Source: Cymbidium sinense
Taxonomy: Eukaryota > Streptophyta > Magnoliopsida > Asparagales > Orchidaceae
Length of the DNA: 64,000 nucleotides
Reading direction: 5' to 3'
NCBI GenBank assembly: GCA_021442155.1
Contig: CM038232.1
Location: 64,201,436-64,265,435, forward strand
The translations under genes and the position numbers were made by a program. Positions 60,180-64,000 of this stretch are shown here, piece after piece. The notes under the pieces are model-generated. The model was not told the origin of the DNA, ran no database searches, and saw nothing but the letters and a program-made list of their open reading frames with translations. Positions within the stretch are counted from its first letter, which is position 1; each line of letters opens with the position of its first letter.

Positions 60180-61160
60180 CAAATTTCAAGTAATTTGGAG
60201 TTCGATTGGTTGTTTAGCTCAATATGGCTCAAATGGGTCAAATAGTCAATTGGTTAAGTTGACCAATTGATCAAATTGGGACAAACCAAGGTTGGATCAA
60301 GTTCATATGATCATTTGGGATGTATTGGTGTCATTGGTTTGGTTTGATTTGGCTTAGATTTGATTTTGACTCATTTGAGTTCAAATGGGTCAAATGGGTT
60401 AAGTTGACCAATTTGAATAAATTAGCCAATGTGGCTTAGATTAGGAATTGGTTTGAGTTTGCGTGAAAAATTGAAGACGGTTGTATGCTTTAGTTTCAAT
60501 TAATATGGATTTGATTTGGATTTAGGTCAATTTGACCCTTTAGGTCAATTTGGGCTAAGTGGGTCAGTTGGGTTCAATTGTGGCTTTGGTCAAGTTCAAC
60601 AATCAATTTGGAATGAACTTGAGCTATCAATTTGCTTTATATTTTGATTTGACCCAATTTGGCCTTTTAGGTCAACTTGGGTCAAGAGGGCCAATTGGGT
60701 TTGGTTTGGATTGAAGGTCAAGTCATATTCAAATATTGATTTTGGGTTGGTATGAATCATTGGTTTCAAGGGATTTAGCTTAGGCTGCAATTTAGCTAGT
60801 TTGGCTTCATATGGGTTAAGGGGTTAACTTGGTCAAAGGACTAAGTTGACTTGGTTTGACCCAATTTATGATAATTGATCAACCTAGGGTGATCAACAAT
60901 CATGATAGAGGTTTGTTTGGTTCAATCTAATTTGAGTTGGATTGAAGTTTGATTCAAATGAGTTTTTTAGGCCACTTTGGGTCAAGTGAGTCTAAGTGGG
61001 TCAATTGGCTCGATTTTGGTTTTATTTAGATTTAGTTGAGTATATATATGGGTTTAGGATTGATATATATAAACTGAATTGCAATTGATTTGGGTTTGGA
61101 TGAGTTTTAGTTCATTTGGATATTTGAAGTCAAAAGGGCTAAGTTGGGTTTGACTTGGGT
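60180..61160. repeat. TTGAC/GTCAA-rich tract, copy 3
   Basis: By eye there are ten TTGAC cores (either strand) between 60237 and 60594 alone, at 60237, 60245, 60259, 60365, 60388, 60404, 60526, 60531, 60543 and 60589, each to within a base or so. The tract is diverged from those at 37020 and 41450 but aligned with them. Confidence 0.7.
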
Positions 61161-61980
61161 TGATCTTGGTTTGGCTTGATGATTATTGATTTCATTTATA
61201 TTTGGAGAGATGATTGAAGGAATGATTGATTCATGGGAAAATCAGCTGAATTTGATGCTTAGATTAGAAGAATTTGATTAGGATAAGATAGGGCTATGGG
61301 ACTTAAGGAAAATTTTGATTTTGCTTGATATAGTTTGGATGATTTGAATGTATATTTTATTTATATTTGTGAAGATAATTGAAGATATGATTGATTTATG
61401 AGAAAATCAATTGAGTTTGAAGTGATTTGAAGGAAATTTGGCTAAGCTCATATTGAAACAAAGGGCTTAGGTTTGGAATTTTGATGATTTGACTTTGGTC
61501 TTGGTCTTAAATGTAGATTTGATTTATATTTGAGAAGATAATTGAAGGAGTAATTGATTTACGAGAAGATCAATTGAATTTGGCTTGATTTGGAGGGATT
61601 TTGCCTAAGCCCATGGAATAGAATCATAAGGCTTAGGAAGGGTTGATTTGATTTGATTTGGTTTGGAATTGGTTATAGATTTCAATCATTTGATTTGGAT
61701 TTGAACTTGGATTTATATTTGGTATTTGAATTGAATTTGAAGTTTGGTTATTGCTTAAGAAAATGAACATATGTTGGTTTTAGGTTATAGGGTAAATGGA
61801 CCTCCCTAAGTCTTGGGGTATAGCCTAATCCTATGATTAACCCTTTTAAGTCTCTAGGCTTAGGTCAAGTTTTCACCTAATAGCTAGAAGTATCTTATGA
61901 CTAAGGAAGTCTTAGTGTCTAGAAGAATCCTAAGTATAAGATGGGAAGATTTAATCCTCACTCCTAAAGTGAAGTCAAAA

Positions 61981-64000
61981 GCTCATTTGACCTAAAGGGT
62001 TCAAATGAGCCAAAACCTAATTGAGCCCAAATCAATTATGATCAAAGGTTAATCAACTCTAAATCTATCATTGAACCACTTTAACACTTAATTGACACCA
62101 ACTCAACCCACAACAACCTAATTGGTCCACTTGACCCAATGAGACCTAAATGATCAATTTGTTTCAAACTTCAATCCAACCCAATTTGAATTAAATCAAC
62201 TCATCCAATCCCTTCCATAATGATTGATGATCATCTTTGATTACCTAATTACAATCAATTGTGTCAAATCAAACCAATTTGACCATTTAACCCAAGTTGA
62301 CCCAATTGATCTAAAGGGCCAAATTGGGCCAAATCTCATTTCAATCTAAAATGATTGCAACTAATGCCTCTAATCAATCATAAATTGATTATTGAACACC
62401 CAATAATCATCAATTGAAGTCAATTTGACTAAGCCAACCCAATTGACCTACTTAGCCCAAATTTACCTAAAATATCAAAATTGAATCAAAACCCATTGTA
62501 ATCTAAATCAATTCAAACCAACACCTACAATCATTCTTGAATGATTAATTGAACATAAACCTAACCCATGCCTAAGCCAATTTGGCCAATTTGGTCAAAT
62601 TGGTCAAGATGACCCAGTTGATCTAAATTAAACCATATGAACCAAGTCCAAATCCACTCCAAATTGAGTCAGACCAATTACACCTATTCCAAATGACCAA
62701 TTGAACTCACCCAAATCATTGGTTTGACCCAATTGCTTCAAATTGGTCAACTTTTCCCAAGTTAGCTCATTTGACCTACATTAATAAATTGAGCCAAACC
62801 CAACCAAACTTGGCATGACTCATCCTTAGGTCACCATGGGCATGCCCAAGTGAGCCCAACCAATGGTGAACCCGATTTAGGTCAAACTCATTGAAAAAAA
62901 TCCTCCAAATGGGACAAAATCCCTATTTTGATGGGTTCTCCAACTTCTCACCCCCAAGGCAGCCACCTTTGGCTCTTCTTGGACAAGAGGACAACTGACC
63001 CAACTTAACCCAAGGTTGTTGGGCTCAACCTTTGGCCATAAGAGGGTATGTTCACCCATTGCAACTCATTAGTTCACTTAAGGGAGGTTGTACCACAACA
63101 CTCCCTCAGCCTCTCACCCTCAACCACCTCAGCACTCCCTTGCCACCTCCGGCCAAACTACTACTAAAGGCTAAACTAATCTCAACTCTTGGTTCAGCTA
63201 GGGAGGAGAGTATACTCCTCCCTGTGGATTCAAACTCAACACACACCTTCCCAGAGCATTCTGCACAATCCCATACCTTTTCTCGAGCTCTTCTGTTGAC
63301 GAGACCAGCCCCCGATCAAACCCGAGAGCTCCATCCATCTAAGTTTTCAAAATCTCCACCAAACCCAAATTAACTCTTCTCACACCTTCACCTCACTCCA
63401 GTTGGCCAAAATGAATCATTTCCTGAGTGATTCGACCATCGGAAAACATCTCAAGGCCAATTCTAGTGAGCTTTGTGGTGGCATTTGGTCCACATAGCAT
63501 GAGGAGGGTGATCTGGGCTTTTCTCTTCAAGACAAAGCTACTACTATCAACGGACTATATAGCTCATGAGGTAAAAATTTAGCAAAAGTAGTTCCCCCTA
63601 GGTGTTGATATTTTTTTGAAGTAAATTGTGTTTTCGTGCCACTTCCACCATAGGATCCCTTTAGATTCATTCTATGATCATTTTGGAGTCAATTTTACCA
63701 TCAAACAAGCTCCGACAAGCTTGGATCAAAAGGCAAAAGGTGTCGATCTTCTAGTGCTCGAGGGATGATGAATCAACATTTGTTCATTTCACGTGATTAG
63801 AACAGACGACCGTGATTAATCATGCTAAAAATTCTTATTTAATCCCTTTGAAATCACAAAATTAATCTTGGCTATCTGATCCAAGATCAGATGGTCAGGA
63901 TGAAATTGCGTTCACCGCCACTGAGTTTATTGTCGTGTTAGAAGATTTAAATAACCAATATAGAGGCGCCACGTGGAAAGTGTTGCTCATGGTAATCGAC
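61981..64000 (+). mobile_element. Family B LTR copy 4, plus orientation, runs off the window
   Basis: It starts in mid-LTR (equivalent to about 41585 in copy 2) and continues in parallel to about 43620, ending at the window edge within the U3 part that holds CCACGTGG. It contains a TTGAC-rich tract (61985-62870) and a palindrome at 63874-63892. Open frames 62877-63059 and 63032-63373 have no homologues I recognise and lie in LTR sequence. Confidence 0.7.
63874..63892. promoter_or_regulatory. U3 palindrome, copy 4, with paired C-to-T style changes
   Basis: Arms ATCTGATC and GATCAGAT flank the loop CAA. Relative to the other copies both CpG dinucleotides have changed to TpG or CpA, and the two arms still pair. 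Confidence 0.6.

Larger units (their letters stand above)
57011..61980 (-). mobile_element. Family B LTR copy 3, truncated at the left
   Basis: It begins in mid-LTR (equivalent to 35405) and runs to the LTR upstream end near 61980, where CTCCTAAAGTGAAGTCAAAA matches the complement of the clean LTR start at 40625. It carries three modules, the AT-rich part, the U3 palindrome (59058-59074) and the full TTGAC-rich tract. It is the most complete record of the upstream two-thirds of the family B LTR. No gene is visible; open frames such as 60596-60790 lie in the repeat tract. Confidence 0.75.

Noticed and set aside
63032..63373. 113-codon Pro/Ser/Thr-rich open frame, possibly a small host gene
   Set aside because: It lies inside LTR copy 4, lacks family features, and the homologous stretch of copy 2 (about 42700-43000) does not keep the frame.

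Overview
This is nuclear DNA from a flowering plant with a repeat-rich genome. The evidence is an RTE-clade LINE with a (TTG)n tail, a Copia fragment, and many copies of Ty3/gypsy elements of the Tat/Ogre type. The Tat/Ogre assignment rests on a second RNase H domain, a tRNA-Arg-type primer site, very long LTRs and tandem repeats beside the polypurine tract. I found no intact host gene, tRNA, rRNA or CRISPR array. Every recognisable coding stretch is a broken transposon gene. Many lesions are C-to-T or G-to-A changes, as expected for old methylated repeats. The species cannot be named from this sequence.

Layout, left half. 1-1945 is T-rich non-coding DNA with a three-copy 67-bp tandem repeat. 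1946-4313 is the 5' part of the RTE LINE (endonuclease, linker, reverse transcriptase). A 25.5-kb block of LTR-retrotransposon family A (4314-29786, sense strand minus) interrupts it, and the LINE resumes with its 3' end and (TTG)n tail at 29787-30112. The block reads LTR (4314-9275), gag/pol-less internal region with tandem arrays (9276-16380), partial LTR (16381-18561), gag-protease-RT remnant with tRNA-Arg primer site (18562-24405), full LTR (24406-29786). It is therefore a three-LTR array joining a non-autonomous and a coding element.

Layout, right half. 30113-31544 is non-coding with a long (TA)n tract. 31545-32650 is a decayed Copia gag-protease piece. From 32651 to the window end lies a complex of family B/C elements in both orientations: LTR pieces at 32651-33009 (+), 33010-38464 (-), 40625-46409 (+), 46410-49445 (-), 52635-57010 (-), 57011-61980 (-) and 61981-64000 (+). 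A pol fragment (RT, RNase H, second RNase H, start of integrase; 38465-40624, minus) and a gag fragment (49446-52634, minus) are embedded among them.

How the parts relate. Families A and B/C share the primer-proximal LTR third and gag/pol type but differ in the middle of the LTR. Family B carries a threefold ~90-bp module and a stretch dense in TTGAC motifs, and joining overlapping pieces suggests an LTR near 7.5 kb. Opposed LTR copies create three large imperfect inverted repeats that could give double-stranded RNA if transcribed. The most interesting signals are the three-LTR chimera, the nascent satellite arrays, the modular LTR with its repeated module, and short GATC-centred palindromes kept in the LTR upstream regions. 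I see no convincing new protein system. All boundaries come from reading by eye and may be off by tens of bases, especially inside family B/C.
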